From NCBI RefSeq assembly GCF_000428145.1, contig NZ_ATZJ01000007.1:62001-126000 (forward strand): a stretch of DNA of 64,000 bases, written 5' to 3'. This DNA is from Chitinilyticum litopenaei DSM 21440 (GTDB lineage: Bacteria; Pseudomonadota; Gammaproteobacteria; Burkholderiales; Chitinibacteraceae). Of the stretch, positions 16,240-22,814 are shown piece by piece. A model generated the notes under the pieces. It searched no databases. It had not been told where the DNA came from and saw only the letters and a program-made list of their open reading frames with translations. Both the position numbers and the translations under genes were made by a program. Within the stretch, counting starts at the first letter, position 1, and every line of letters begins with the position of its first letter.

Positions 16240-16494
16240 ATGCGGCTATCCATTCAGAAATGGGGGAACAGCGCCAGCGTTCGCCTGCCCGCTGCGCTGC
16301 TGGAACAAATTGGCGCGACGGTCGGCAGCACGCTGGATGTGACCGTGACCAAGGATGGCGTTTTGCTCAAGCCGGCACGCCGCCCCAGCTACAAACTGGC
16401 CGATCTGCTGGCGCAATGCGATGCCAGCCAGCCACTACCGGAAGACCTGGCCGCTTGGGAAAACATGACGCCGATCGGGAGAGAGGAGGTATGA
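16240..16494 (+). CDS. mazE: MazE-type antitoxin (AbrB fold)
   Basis: An 84-residue protein with the swapped-hairpin SpoVT/AbrB DNA-binding fold: LSIQKWGNSASVRLPAALLEQ and GSTLDVTVTKDGVLLKPARR, followed by a toxin-binding tail (YKLADLLAQCDASQPLPED). It starts at ATG with GGGAGGT upstream, 62 bases after the primase-helicase. Its stop overlaps the mazF start (ATGA). Antitoxin of the pair; probably represses its own promoter. Confidence 0.92.
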   Translation: MRLSIQKWGNSASVRLPAALLEQIGATVGSTLDVTVTKDGVLLKPARRPSYKLADLLAQCDASQPLPEDLAAWENMTPIGREEV

Positions 16495-16835
16495 AGGCAT
16501 TCCGGCGCGGCGATATTGTGCGGGTTTGCCTGAACCCGACCGTGGGGCGCGAACAGCAGGGCGACATGCGCCCGGCGCTGGTGCTGAGTTCTGAACCCTT
16601 CAACAAAATGGCCGGGGTGGCTGTTATCGCCCCGATCAGCCAGGGGGCCAACTTTGCGCGCGTGGCCGGATTCACGGCCAGCCTGTCGGGCTCTGGCTGT
16701 GAAACGCAAGGCGTTGTTGTTGCCAGCATGCTTCGTTCTGTGGATCTGCAAGGCCGGCAGGCCAAATTTGTCGAAACCGCGCCGGATTACGTCGTTGCTG
16801 ACGTGCTGGCGCGTGTCCAGGCGATTTTTGATTAA
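16491..16835 (+). CDS. mazF: MazF-type endoribonuclease toxin
   Basis: A 114-residue MazF/PemK-family mRNA interferase. The conserved core is present: FRRGDIVRVCLNPTVGREQQGDMRPALVLS (GDI, PxxGxEQxGxRPALVLS pattern), VAVIAPIS, and a C-terminal SMLRSVDL segment. The strand-closing LARV helix follows. The ribosome-binding site GAGAGGAGGT lies inside mazE. Expected to stabilise the element in the host by post-segregational killing, or to serve in defence. Confidence 0.92.
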   Translation: MKAFRRGDIVRVCLNPTVGREQQGDMRPALVLSSEPFNKMAGVAVIAPISQGANFARVAGFTASLSGSGCETQGVVVASMLRSVDLQGRQAKFVETAPDYVVADVLARVQAIFD

Positions 16836-16850
16836 GCAACAAGGGCCTAC

Positions 16851-17216
16851 ATGTCTTTCACCTGCCCTCACTGTGGCGATCAAATGCATGTCCGCTCCAG
16901 CAGGATGATGAGCGAAAGCTGCAAAGAAACATATTACAGGTGTCGCAACAAGGATTGCGGCGCTGGAGGGAAGGCTCATTCCACTATAGCCCCACTCTAT
17001 CTACCGGCGACTTACGCAACTCCCGAGTTCGTTACCAGCGTGCGCAAAAAATTGAACCTGACTCAACAACAAGCCGATGAAATTTTGGCCTGTCGCGATG
17101 ATGATGTGTTCGCAGACTATGAAAGCGGCAAGATCAAACCACCGCGAATTTTGGCCAAACTGCTGAAATTGCTGGATCGTCATCCTGAGCTGCTTGATGA
17201 AATCAAAAATGCCTGA
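16851..17216 (+). CDS. chimera: Ogr/Delta zinc finger + MqsA-type HTH
   Basis: A 121-residue protein. Residues 1-40 have Cys5, Cys8, Cys31 and Cys36 in Ogr/Delta spacing (FTCPHCGDQMHVRSS, YYRCRNKDCG) and closely resemble the protein at 10707. Residues 58-121 match the C-terminal helix-turn-helix of MqsA-type antitoxins: TPEFVTSVRKKLNLTQQQADEIL, DYESGKIKPP, KLLKLLDRHPELLDEI. MqsA itself has an unrelated N-terminal zinc domain. No MqsR toxin is adjacent; the next gene overlaps and is another chimera. A DNA-binding activator/repressor with two binding modules is the likely nature. It begins 15 bases after mazF. Confidence 0.8.
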   Translation: MSFTCPHCGDQMHVRSSRMMSESCKETYYRCRNKDCGAGGKAHSTIAPLYLPATYATPEFVTSVRKKLNLTQQQADEILACRDDDVFADYESGKIKPPRILAKLLKLLDRHPELLDEIKNA

Positions 17217-17619
17217 TGTCGCCTCACTCCTCGATAGCGAGGCTGCCAGTCAGGCGCCTCTCAATCAGGCACTGGCCAGTGGCGACATGATGGAGCTATC
17301 CAGGGCGCTCAGGCAGGTTGCCAGCCGCGATCAACAAGACATCGTGCGCTTTCCCGTTGCCATTGAAGCGGGCGATGACCTGCACGCTTATGGCGTCGTT
17401 GTTCCTGATCTGCCGGGGTGCTTTTCGGGTGGCGACTCCTTGCAGGATGCCATCACCAGCGCAGCGGAAGCGATCACGCTGCACTTGTCTTGTCTGGCCA
17501 CCGATGGGCGACCCTTGCCACGCCCCAGCCTGGATGCCGAGCACTGGCGCAACCCCGAATTTGCCGGTTTCAGCTGGGCAATCATCCGCATCGATCTCGC
17601 CCAGCTCGACAACCTTTAG
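17197..17619 (+). CDS. chimera: addiction-module antidote N-terminus + HicB-like domain
   Basis: A 140-residue protein overlapping the previous gene by 20 bases. ATG 17197 is used here; ATG 17209 (MPDVASLL) is as plausible and has equal weak ribosome-binding support. The N-terminus, VASLLDSEAASQAPLNQALASGDMMELSRALRQVA, resembles the first 40 residues of HigA-like addiction-module antidotes (YLDSEEA...LNEALEDGDP...AL..IA) but lacks their HTH. From residue 50 a HicB-type RNase H-like fold follows: FPVAIEAGDD, YGVVVPDLPGCFSGGDSLQDAI, AITLHL, GRPLPRPS. No HicA toxin is nearby. Probably a regulatory or antitoxin-like protein without cognate toxin. Confidence 0.75.
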   Translation: MKSKMPDVASLLDSEAASQAPLNQALASGDMMELSRALRQVASRDQQDIVRFPVAIEAGDDLHAYGVVVPDLPGCFSGGDSLQDAITSAAEAITLHLSCLATDGRPLPRPSLDAEHWRNPEFAGFSWAIIRIDLAQLDNL

Positions 17620-18053
17620 CCGATCCGGCGCAATTCATCCCGAAGCGCATCGAATTGGCGTGCACATTCCCGCGTAATGGTCGGCAGTGGCAAACTGGCC
17701 TCTGTCCGGCCTCCACCGCTGCGAGCGGGATTTGCATAGCAAGCCAGCTCGCCAGATGCCAGCGATTGCCCGAAACAGCCCTGCTGCCATTCCCGCACTT
17801 TTTCCCGGCTGGTATCCAGGCCAAGAAAAGCCGCTTCCGTGAGCTGCTGGATCACGTAGCGCCGCCAGCGCTTCATCAGGCCACCATACGCGGCAGCGGC
17901 GGCCCCCATTTCGCTACGGTCGCCTGCGGTTTTGGCATCAGCGAGCCTTTCCATAGCGTCCTGCGCCTGCTCGGCAAAGTCAGTTGCCCTGTCATTCGTC
18001 TGAATATCGCACTCTGCCGCCAGTTTTTTTGCGGCCTTCCGGATGTATTTCAC
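17616..18053 (-). CDS. unknown helical protein, minus strand
   Basis: About 145 residues if it starts at the GTG at 18053 (reading KYIRKAAKKLAAECDIQ); the open frame continues upstream to 18251, but that part is AT-rich and crosses a palindrome, so the shorter form is preferred. Charged helical segments (ATDFAEQAQDAMERLADAK, MKRWRRYVIQQLTEAAFLGL) dominate. There is no recognised family. It converges on the HicB-like gene with a four-base overlap. A perfect 22-base palindrome lies 22 bases upstream of the chosen start and may be its operator. Confidence 0.5.
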   Translation of the reverse strand: MKYIRKAAKKLAAECDIQTNDRATDFAEQAQDAMERLADAKTAGDRSEMGAAAAAYGGLMKRWRRYVIQQLTEAAFLGLDTSREKVREWQQGCFGQSLASGELACYANPARSGGGRTEASLPLPTITRECARQFDALRDELRRIG

Positions 18054-18074
18054 GATTAGAAAAAGCCCATGCGC

Positions 18075-18096
18075 GTATAAGTACCCGTACTTATAC
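18075..18096. promoter_or_regulatory. perfect 22-base palindrome (operator candidate)
   Basis: GTATAAGTAC and GTACTTATAC are exact inverse copies separated by CC. It lies just upstream of the preferred start of the minus-strand gene. Such symmetry is typical of a dimeric repressor site; the element encodes several candidate DNA-binding proteins. Confidence 0.6.
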
Positions 18097-18279
18097 ACCT
18101 CAAAATCCTTACAAACCAGCCATAAACCGGCATTTTCAGTTACGGCACGTGAAATATCGCCATGAAAAAGGAAACGGATCAAAACGACAGAAAAGGCAGG
18201 CTGCCTATTTTTTGCTGTGGATAAGTGGTTTTGCCCCCTGCAAAAGCTCATTGGGAAGTCACAGGCAGTTGAAAAATTT

Positions 18280-18754
18280 GGTGTAGTTTGGTGTAGATTT
18301 TCGCTAAGTTATTGATTATCTAAGGCGACCCCCTACACCACTACCACCAAAAAACTACACCATTTACCCTTGGAAACTACACCATTTGCCGCAAAATCTA
18401 CACCGTACCTTTTTTGCGACACTTTCTCTATTTCTTCTTTTTTCTTTATTTTTCAAAGAGAAAGAGAAGAAAAGCGGAGAGAGTAAAAAATGGGCAACTA
18501 CACCATTTCAAAAACGGGCCTTTTTGGAACTACACCATTTCAAACCAAAACTGCACCGAAATGGTGTAGTTTTGGCGCGCCCAGCTCTTCACCGCTCAAA
18601 CCCGCGCCAGCATTGGCTTTGCGCCCGACTTCCCGGAAAAATCGAAAAACAAATGGTGTAGTTTTCTGGGCAAATGGTGTAGATTTTCGGGGAAATGGTG
18701 CAGCCTGTTTTGTTTATATTCAATGACTTAGCGGCATACTACACCAAATACACC
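18280..18754. repeat. iteron cluster, candidate origin of replication
   Basis: The 7-mer GGTGTAG or its inverse CTACACC occurs exactly at 18280, 18290, 18333, 18355, 18377, 18398, 18498, 18530, 18563, 18655, 18676 and 18739, with one-base variants at 18551 and 18697. The extended word is AAATGGTGTAG(T/A)TTT. Spacing is 21-22 bases within blocks (18333-18398, 18530-18551, 18655-18697), two helical turns. Left copies mostly point one way and right copies the other, around the AT-rich pyrimidine/purine tract 18405-18490. This matches an initiator-binding origin for the primase-helicase. No reading frame here is credible. Confidence 0.8.
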
Positions 18755-18964
18755 ACTTTTTCTCTGTGTGTGTGTTCCCCGCAGAAGCAAAACCGGGACC
18801 TTACAAAGTAGTCTCGTTTTTTGCCAATACCCCCACCAAACACCCCCGCCGCCGTCCTACCGGCACACCTGTATCAAGAGCCGCCGTACCTGGGCTTTAT
18901 GACACCGTTGTCAGACGATGGCAGCCTGTCTATCCTCTTGCCGCTAGTCACTCAAGGAAAGCCC

Positions 18965-19213
18965 ATGGCAGGACCGGCAGAACGCAAGCGCAATTCACGA
19001 CAGCGCCGCCACGATGCAGCCCAGGCAGCCAAAGCCGCTGGCGCACATAACGTCTGGGTGCCAGTGCAGATGAATACCGAAGTCGATGAAAGCACCCGCG
19101 CGGCATTTCGTGACACGGCGCTACGGCACGGCCTGACCGTGGGCAAGCTCTTGGACTTCATTGCGCAAACCCAGTCCCTGGATGCATTTGCACGGCAAGC
19201 CCAAGCCGAGTGA
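18965..19213 (+). CDS. small DNA-binding-like protein near attR
   Basis: An 82-residue protein from ATG with AAGGA upstream (an ATG further upstream in the same frame is less supported). The basic N-terminus AGPAERKRNSRQRRHDAA is followed by an acidic-helical region, VPVQMNTEVDESTRAAFRDTALRHGLTVGKLLDFIAQ, with the strand-helix-helix look of ribbon-helix-helix regulators (VPVQ..., then two helices). No family is confirmed. It lies between the iterons and attR and may regulate copy number or excision. Confidence 0.6.
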   Translation: MAGPAERKRNSRQRRHDAAQAAKAAGAHNVWVPVQMNTEVDESTRAAFRDTALRHGLTVGKLLDFIAQTQSLDAFARQAQAE

Positions 19214-19235
19214 TGCCATTTCTCAAGTGGCCAAG

Positions 19236-19298
19236 TACCCCCGATCTTTAACAATCAGGAATGGGTTTTTACCTTGCCGGGGGTATCAATGGGGGTAT
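19236..19298. promoter_or_regulatory. candidate integrase arm-binding repeats, right side
   Basis: TACCCCC at 19236-19242 and GGGGGTAT at 19279-19286 and 19291-19298 repeat the words seen next to the integrase at 7278-7337. They lie 55-117 bases inside attR. A further ATACCCCC is at 18827-18834. Confidence 0.45.
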
Positions 19299-19352
19299 GC
19301 GCCTAACAAAAATCGGCAACAATCATTTATTTTCAATGACTTAATGCTCAAT

Positions 19353-19372
19353 TCCTCTTCCCGCAAATGCGC
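19353..19372 (+). other. attR core (20-bp direct repeat)
   Basis: Identical to 7149-7168. Crossing over between the two copies would excise the element and rebuild the native lysS end. Confidence 0.92.
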
Positions 19373-19384
19373 CGCGAAGACTGA
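19353..19384 (+). pseudogene. lysS: displaced native lysS 3' end
   Basis: In lysS frame, 19355-19384 reads LFPQMRRED and stop (CGC CGC GAA GAC TGA). This is the original C-terminus, separated from the gene by the insertion and no longer translated. Confidence 0.9.
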
Positions 19385-19432
19385 GGTATTGCCCTGCAGC
19401 CATCTCAGTGATTGGGCTGCAAACAGATACCC
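19385..19432. repeat. REP-like palindrome
   Basis: GGTAT (19385-19389) with ATACC (19427-19431), and TGCAGCC (19395-19401) with GGCTGCA (19415-19421). Shares this nested layout with 22689, 28991 and 32423. It directly follows the native lysS end. Confidence 0.55.
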
Positions 19433-19436
19433 AAAG

Positions 19437-19460
19437 GGCCGGCTTGATGCCGGCCTTTTT
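19437..19460 (+). terminator. original lysS terminator, displaced
   Basis: GGCCGGC and GCCGGCC pair around TTGAT, followed by five T. It served lysS before the insertion. The remaining 160 bases to the next gene show no other clear element. Confidence 0.8.
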
Positions 19461-19620
19461 GCATTCGTCGAGTGCCTGCACGGTCAGGACTGGATGATGA
19501 ATCAATACGGGCTAAACCTGACTTGAAAGTGCACCGATTGCGCCCACGTAGCTGATTGTGCCGGACGCCTAAGCCGGCAGGCCATTGCGCCCCTTCTTCC
19601 CACGCCAACAGGAAATCTTC

Positions 19621-20556
19621 ATGAAAGCTGTCCGCATCCACGCCTATGGTGACCGTTCTGTCCTGCGCTACGAAGACGCGCCGCTGCCCGAGTGCGGCGA
19701 CGACGACGTGCTGATTCGCGTTATCGCCGCCGCGGTGAATCCGGTCGACTGGAAAATCCGCGAGGGCTATCTGAAGGAGATGCTGCCCTACAAGCTGCCG
19801 CTGACGCCGGGCTGGGATGTGGCCGGCATCGTCGAGCGCGTGGGCAGCAAGGTCAGCGGTGTTGCGGTTGGTGATCGCGTCTATTCGCGCCCGGACATCA
19901 GCCGTCAGGGCAGTTATGCCGAGTACATCGCAGTGCGCGCCAGCGAAGTCGCAGCCATGCCGCGCACGCTGGGCTATGCCGCAGCCGCCAGCCTGCCGCT
20001 CGCCGGTATTACCGCCTGGGAATCGCTGATCGACAAGGGCAATCTGCAGGCGGGCCAGAGCGTGCTGATCCATGCCGCCGCGGGTGGGGTCGGCTCGCTT
20101 GCCGTGCAGCTGGCGAAATGGCGCGGCGCGCACGTCATCGCCACCGCCTCGGCCGCCAATGTTGCACTGGTGCAAAGCCTGGGCGCCGACGAAGTAATCG
20201 ACTACCGCACGATGCCGTTCGCTGAACATGTGCGCGATGTCGATCTGGTGTTCGATACGGTTGGCGGCGATGTGCAGGAGCAATCCTGGTCGGTACTGAA
20301 GGCCGGCGGCACGCTGGTCTCCATCGTGGCGCCGCCGGATGCCGCACGCGCCGCGGCAGCTGGTGTGCAGGGCAAGTTTGTCTTCATCCAGCCCAGCGCG
20401 ACCATCCTGCGCGAACTGGCGACACTGGCCGATGCAGGCCAGCTGCGCCCGCTCATCGGCGCCGAATTTGGCCTGGAACGCATTGCCGAGGCGCACGCGC
20501 TCAGCGAGAGCGGCCGCACGGTCGGCAAGATCGTGCTGCACATCGGAAAACCCTGA
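19621..20556 (+). CDS. NAD(P)H quinone reductase-like MDR oxidoreductase
   Basis: A 311-residue zinc-independent medium-chain dehydrogenase/reductase of the quinone oxidoreductase type, which moves hydride from NADPH to quinones or enals. It starts at ATG with CAGGAAAT upstream. The N-terminal GroES-like domain ends with PGWDVAGIVERVGSKV; the Rossmann domain has AAAGGVGSLAVQLAKWRGAHVIATAS. The structural zinc-binding cysteine cluster of alcohol dehydrogenases is absent. Substrate cannot be read from sequence. Single gene between the displaced lysS terminator and a strong terminator. Confidence 0.9.
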   Translation: MKAVRIHAYGDRSVLRYEDAPLPECGDDDVLIRVIAAAVNPVDWKIREGYLKEMLPYKLPLTPGWDVAGIVERVGSKVSGVAVGDRVYSRPDISRQGSYAEYIAVRASEVAAMPRTLGYAAAASLPLAGITAWESLIDKGNLQAGQSVLIHAAAGGVGSLAVQLAKWRGAHVIATASAANVALVQSLGADEVIDYRTMPFAEHVRDVDLVFDTVGGDVQEQSWSVLKAGGTLVSIVAPPDAARAAAAGVQGKFVFIQPSATILRELATLADAGQLRPLIGAEFGLERIAEAHALSESGRTVGKIVLHIGKP

Positions 20557-20604
20557 AATCATGCCGGGCCGTGCCGGTCCGGCGGTTTTGCCTGCTTGAG
20601 CGAA

Positions 20605-20642
20605 CAAAACCCGGCGTAGCGGCGTCGCCGGGCCGGGTTTTG
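20605..20642. terminator. bidirectional terminator between convergent genes
   Basis: CAAAACCCGGC (20605-20615) pairs with GCCGGGTTTTG (20632-20642). Flanking A- and T-runs allow termination from both sides, fitting the convergent genes. Confidence 0.85.
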
Positions 20643-20652
20643 TTGCCGGTGC

Positions 20653-21048
20653 TTACTTGCCGGCCGGGTTGATGCCGCGCAACGATTGCGTGCGCTTCTC
20701 GCCCAGGCCCTGGCGAATGTTCACCGCGTGATATTTGGCCAGGGCAATGCGCTGCTCCTTGGGGATGCTGTCGTCGTGGTACGCCGCCTGGATCAGCTCT
20801 TTCTGGATGAAGGCGAGCTGGCGCGCCATCAGCTCGCAGTTTTCCATCGGCACGCCCTGATTGAGCGAGGCGACGATCTGCAGCGCATCGCGCTTGATCT
20901 GGTAGACCAGCGACTTTTTCAACAGCTCGTTGTGTTCGGCGGGCTTGCTGCTCACAGCGGGCAACAGTTCGCTGGGCGGAAAACGCCCGCGCGTTTCCTG
21001 CGGCAGCAGGTCGGTCTTGTCAATCAGTCGTGTCAGCCAGCGCAACAT
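20653..21048 (-). CDS. conserved-looking small cytoplasmic protein, unknown
   Basis: A 131-residue product beginning MLRWLTRLIDKTDLLPQETR, with GAGGATGAC just before the ATG. The rest is charged and helical (NELLKKSLVYQIKRDALQIVASLNQG, MARQLAFIQKELIQAAYHDD). There is no signal peptide or motif that I recognise. It is a lone gene, convergent with the oxidoreductase across a terminator and divergent from the NSS transporter. Confidence 0.7.
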   Translation of the reverse strand: MLRWLTRLIDKTDLLPQETRGRFPPSELLPAVSSKPAEHNELLKKSLVYQIKRDALQIVASLNQGVPMENCELMARQLAFIQKELIQAAYHDDSIPKEQRIALAKYHAVNIRQGLGEKRTQSLRGINPAGK

Positions 21049-21287
21049 GGTGTCATCCTCGTGTACGGAGCAAGCAGAGCGAGGAAAGCTTATAGCACAG
21101 CTCGCTGAATCATTACTACGTAATTCCAGGGTCACCCGGCAGGCTGTCGCGGCACCCGCCATGCCGGCGGCATGATTGCAGCGCGTGGCCCGGGATTTCC
21201 CCACTTGGGTAATCCCGAATGGACACCGCTTTGGCCCCTGGCTGATAGTTGCGAAAAACTACAGCAACATCCACGGGAATGGCGGTG

Positions 21288-22664
21288 ATGAGCGCAGGAC
21301 AACGAGACGGCTTTACTTCAACCTTTGGCGTGCTGGTCGCCACGCTGGGTTCGGCAGTGGGGCTGGGCAATATCTGGAAGTTTCCCTACCTGACCGGCGA
21401 AAACGGCGGCGCCGGCTTTCTGCTGGTCTATCTGCTGGCCACACTGCTGGTGGGCCTGCCGGTGATGATCAGCGAAATCATGCTCGGGCGCGCCGCGCGC
21501 GCCGACGCGGTCAGCACCTTTGCCACGCTGGCGCCGAAACGCCCGGCCTGGCAGGCCATCGGCTTCATGGGCCTGGTTTCCGCCATCCTGATTCTGGCCT
21601 TCTATACCGGCGTGGCCGGCTGGGTGTTCGCCTACATTTTCAAGGCGATCAGCGGCGGCATCGCCACGACCGACCCCAAGGTCGCCGGTGCCGCCTTTGG
21701 CGCACTGGTCAGCAACCCGCTGCAGGTACTGCTCTGGCAGTGGTTCGTGCTGGCCTTTACCGGCGGCATCATCATCATGGGCGTGTCCAAGGGCATCGAG
21801 GCGGTCGCCAAGAAGCTGATGCCCATCCTGTTCCTGCTGCTGGTGCTGCTGTGCGTGCGCAGCCTGACATTGCCGGGCGCCATGGAAGGACTGAAATTCC
21901 TGTTCGCGCCAGACTTCTCCAAGATCACCAGCGGCGTGGTGCTCACCGCGCTGGGGCTGGCCTTCTTCAAGCTGTCGATCGGCATCGGCACGATGCTGAC
22001 CTATGGCAGCTACTTCCGCCCCGAGCAGAACATTCCCGCCACCGCCCTGCGCGTGATGCTGGCCGACCTCACCGTGTCGATGCTGGCCGGCATGGCGATT
22101 TTCCCGGCGGTGTTTTCCTTCGGTTTCGCGCCGGCCGGCGGGCCTTCGCTGGTGTTCATGACCATTCCGGCGGTCTTCGCCAGCATGCCGGGCGGGCAGA
22201 TCTTCATGGTGCTGTTTTTCGTGCTGGCCGCCATTGCCGCCACCGGCGCGATGCTGTCGATCCTGGAAGTACCGGTCGCCGTGCTCAACGAGCGCTTTGG
22301 TCTCAGCCGGCGCAATGCCACGCTGCTGTCGGTGGGGGTGCTGGCGCTGGCCGGCGCGCCGGCCATCCTGTCGGAATCGCTGACTGCCGGCTGGCAACTG
22401 TTCGGCATGAATCCCTTTGCGCTGTTCGACTACCTCAGCTCGAACGTGCTGATGCCGCTGGGCGGCATCCTGATGTGCCTGTTCGTCGGCTGGGTTTACG
22501 GCCTGCCGCAGCTGGAGGCCGAGCTGTCCAATCGCGGACGGCTGGCCAATGGCTGGCTGGTGCGCATCCTCTTCGTGCTGGTGCGTTATGTGTCGCCGCT
22601 GCTGGTGCTGGTGGTGATGCTCAACGGCCTGGGCGTGCTGGCGCTGCTGGGGCTGAAGTTCTGA
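21288..22664 (+). CDS. neurotransmitter:sodium symporter (NSS/SNF) family transporter
   Basis: A sodium-coupled amino acid-type transporter of the inner membrane. The 458-residue protein has the NSS signature in TM1, GSAVGLGNIWKFPYLTGENGG, and about eleven to twelve hydrophobic segments. Start set at ATG (MSAGQRDGFTSTFG), with GGGA nine bases upstream; ATG 21279 is three codons earlier and also possible. The substrate is not readable, though bacterial members often carry tryptophan, tyrosine, leucine or alanine. Single gene; the next one, queF, has its own upstream region. Confidence 0.92.
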   Translation: MSAGQRDGFTSTFGVLVATLGSAVGLGNIWKFPYLTGENGGAGFLLVYLLATLLVGLPVMISEIMLGRAARADAVSTFATLAPKRPAWQAIGFMGLVSAILILAFYTGVAGWVFAYIFKAISGGIATTDPKVAGAAFGALVSNPLQVLLWQWFVLAFTGGIIIMGVSKGIEAVAKKLMPILFLLLVLLCVRSLTLPGAMEGLKFLFAPDFSKITSGVVLTALGLAFFKLSIGIGTMLTYGSYFRPEQNIPATALRVMLADLTVSMLAGMAIFPAVFSFGFAPAGGPSLVFMTIPAVFASMPGGQIFMVLFFVLAAIAATGAMLSILEVPVAVLNERFGLSRRNATLLSVGVLALAGAPAILSESLTAGWQLFGMNPFALFDYLSSNVLMPLGGILMCLFVGWVYGLPQLEAELSNRGRLANGWLVRILFVLVRYVSPLLVLVVMLNGLGVLALLGLKF

Positions 22665-22688
22665 GCGCGAGCGCCAATACAGTGACAT

Positions 22689-22735
22689 GTATTACCATGC
22701 AGCCAATTGAATGATTAGGCCACATGGCGATACCC
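22689..22735. repeat. REP-like palindrome (variant)
   Basis: GTATTACCATGCAGCC on the left and GGCCACATGGCGATACC on the right give an imperfect nested palindrome with the same outer GTAT/ATAC and inner TGCAGCC half as the copies at 19385, 28991 and 32423. Confidence 0.45.
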
Positions 22736-22771
22736 TCGAACATTCAATTCTGCATCTTACGCAGGCAGCAC

Positions 22772-22800
22772 AAGCCGGTACAATCCGGCTTTTGCTTTTT
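22772..22800 (+). terminator. hairpin upstream of queF, with a TACAAT in its loop
   Basis: AAGCCGG (22772-22778) and CCGGCTT (22785-22791) pair and a T-rich run follows, as in a terminator for the transporter gene. The loop region reads TACAAT (22779-22784), a good -10 hexamer 25-30 bases before the expected queF leader, so the site may also be the queF promoter. Confidence 0.5.
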
Positions 22801-22814
22801 CAGGTGACATCGCG

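Larger units (their letters stand above)
7149..19372. mobile_element. integrated P4-like satellite/island inserted at the lysS 3' end
   Basis: The element is bounded by a 20-bp direct repeat (TCCTCTTCCCGCAAATGCGC) at 7149-7168 and 19353-19372. Inside are a P4-type integrase next to the left end, AlpA, two Ogr/Delta-type zinc-finger proteins, a primase-helicase, a leader with terminator and antisense RNA candidate, MazEF, chimeric antitoxin-like genes and an iteron cluster. At 12.2 kb it is close to the 11.6 kb of phage P4. No structural phage genes or conjugation genes are seen. A P4-like phage satellite is the best reading; an integrative plasmid with its own origin is the alternative. Boundaries are firm because both sides encode the same lysS C-terminus. 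Confidence 0.9.

Noticed and set aside
18386..18726. Two open frames of 91 and 78 codons in the iteron region
   Set aside because: Their protein sequence is just the translated repeat (recurrent TTPFQ/NGVVF words), with no credible start signal; the stretch is better explained as an origin.
18280..18754. Possible CRISPR array from the repeated 7-mer
   Set aside because: Repeats are only 7-14 bases, occur in both orientations, spacers are not uniform unique sequences of 30 bases, and no cas genes are near.
7149..19372. tRNA gene as integration target
   Set aside because: No tRNA-like cloverleaf is seen at either end; the shared core lies in the lysS coding sequence on both sides.
21318..22688. 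456-codon open frame antisense to the NSS transporter
   Set aside because: His/Gln-rich shadow typical of the complement of hydrophobic codons; the plus strand has the NSS signature.
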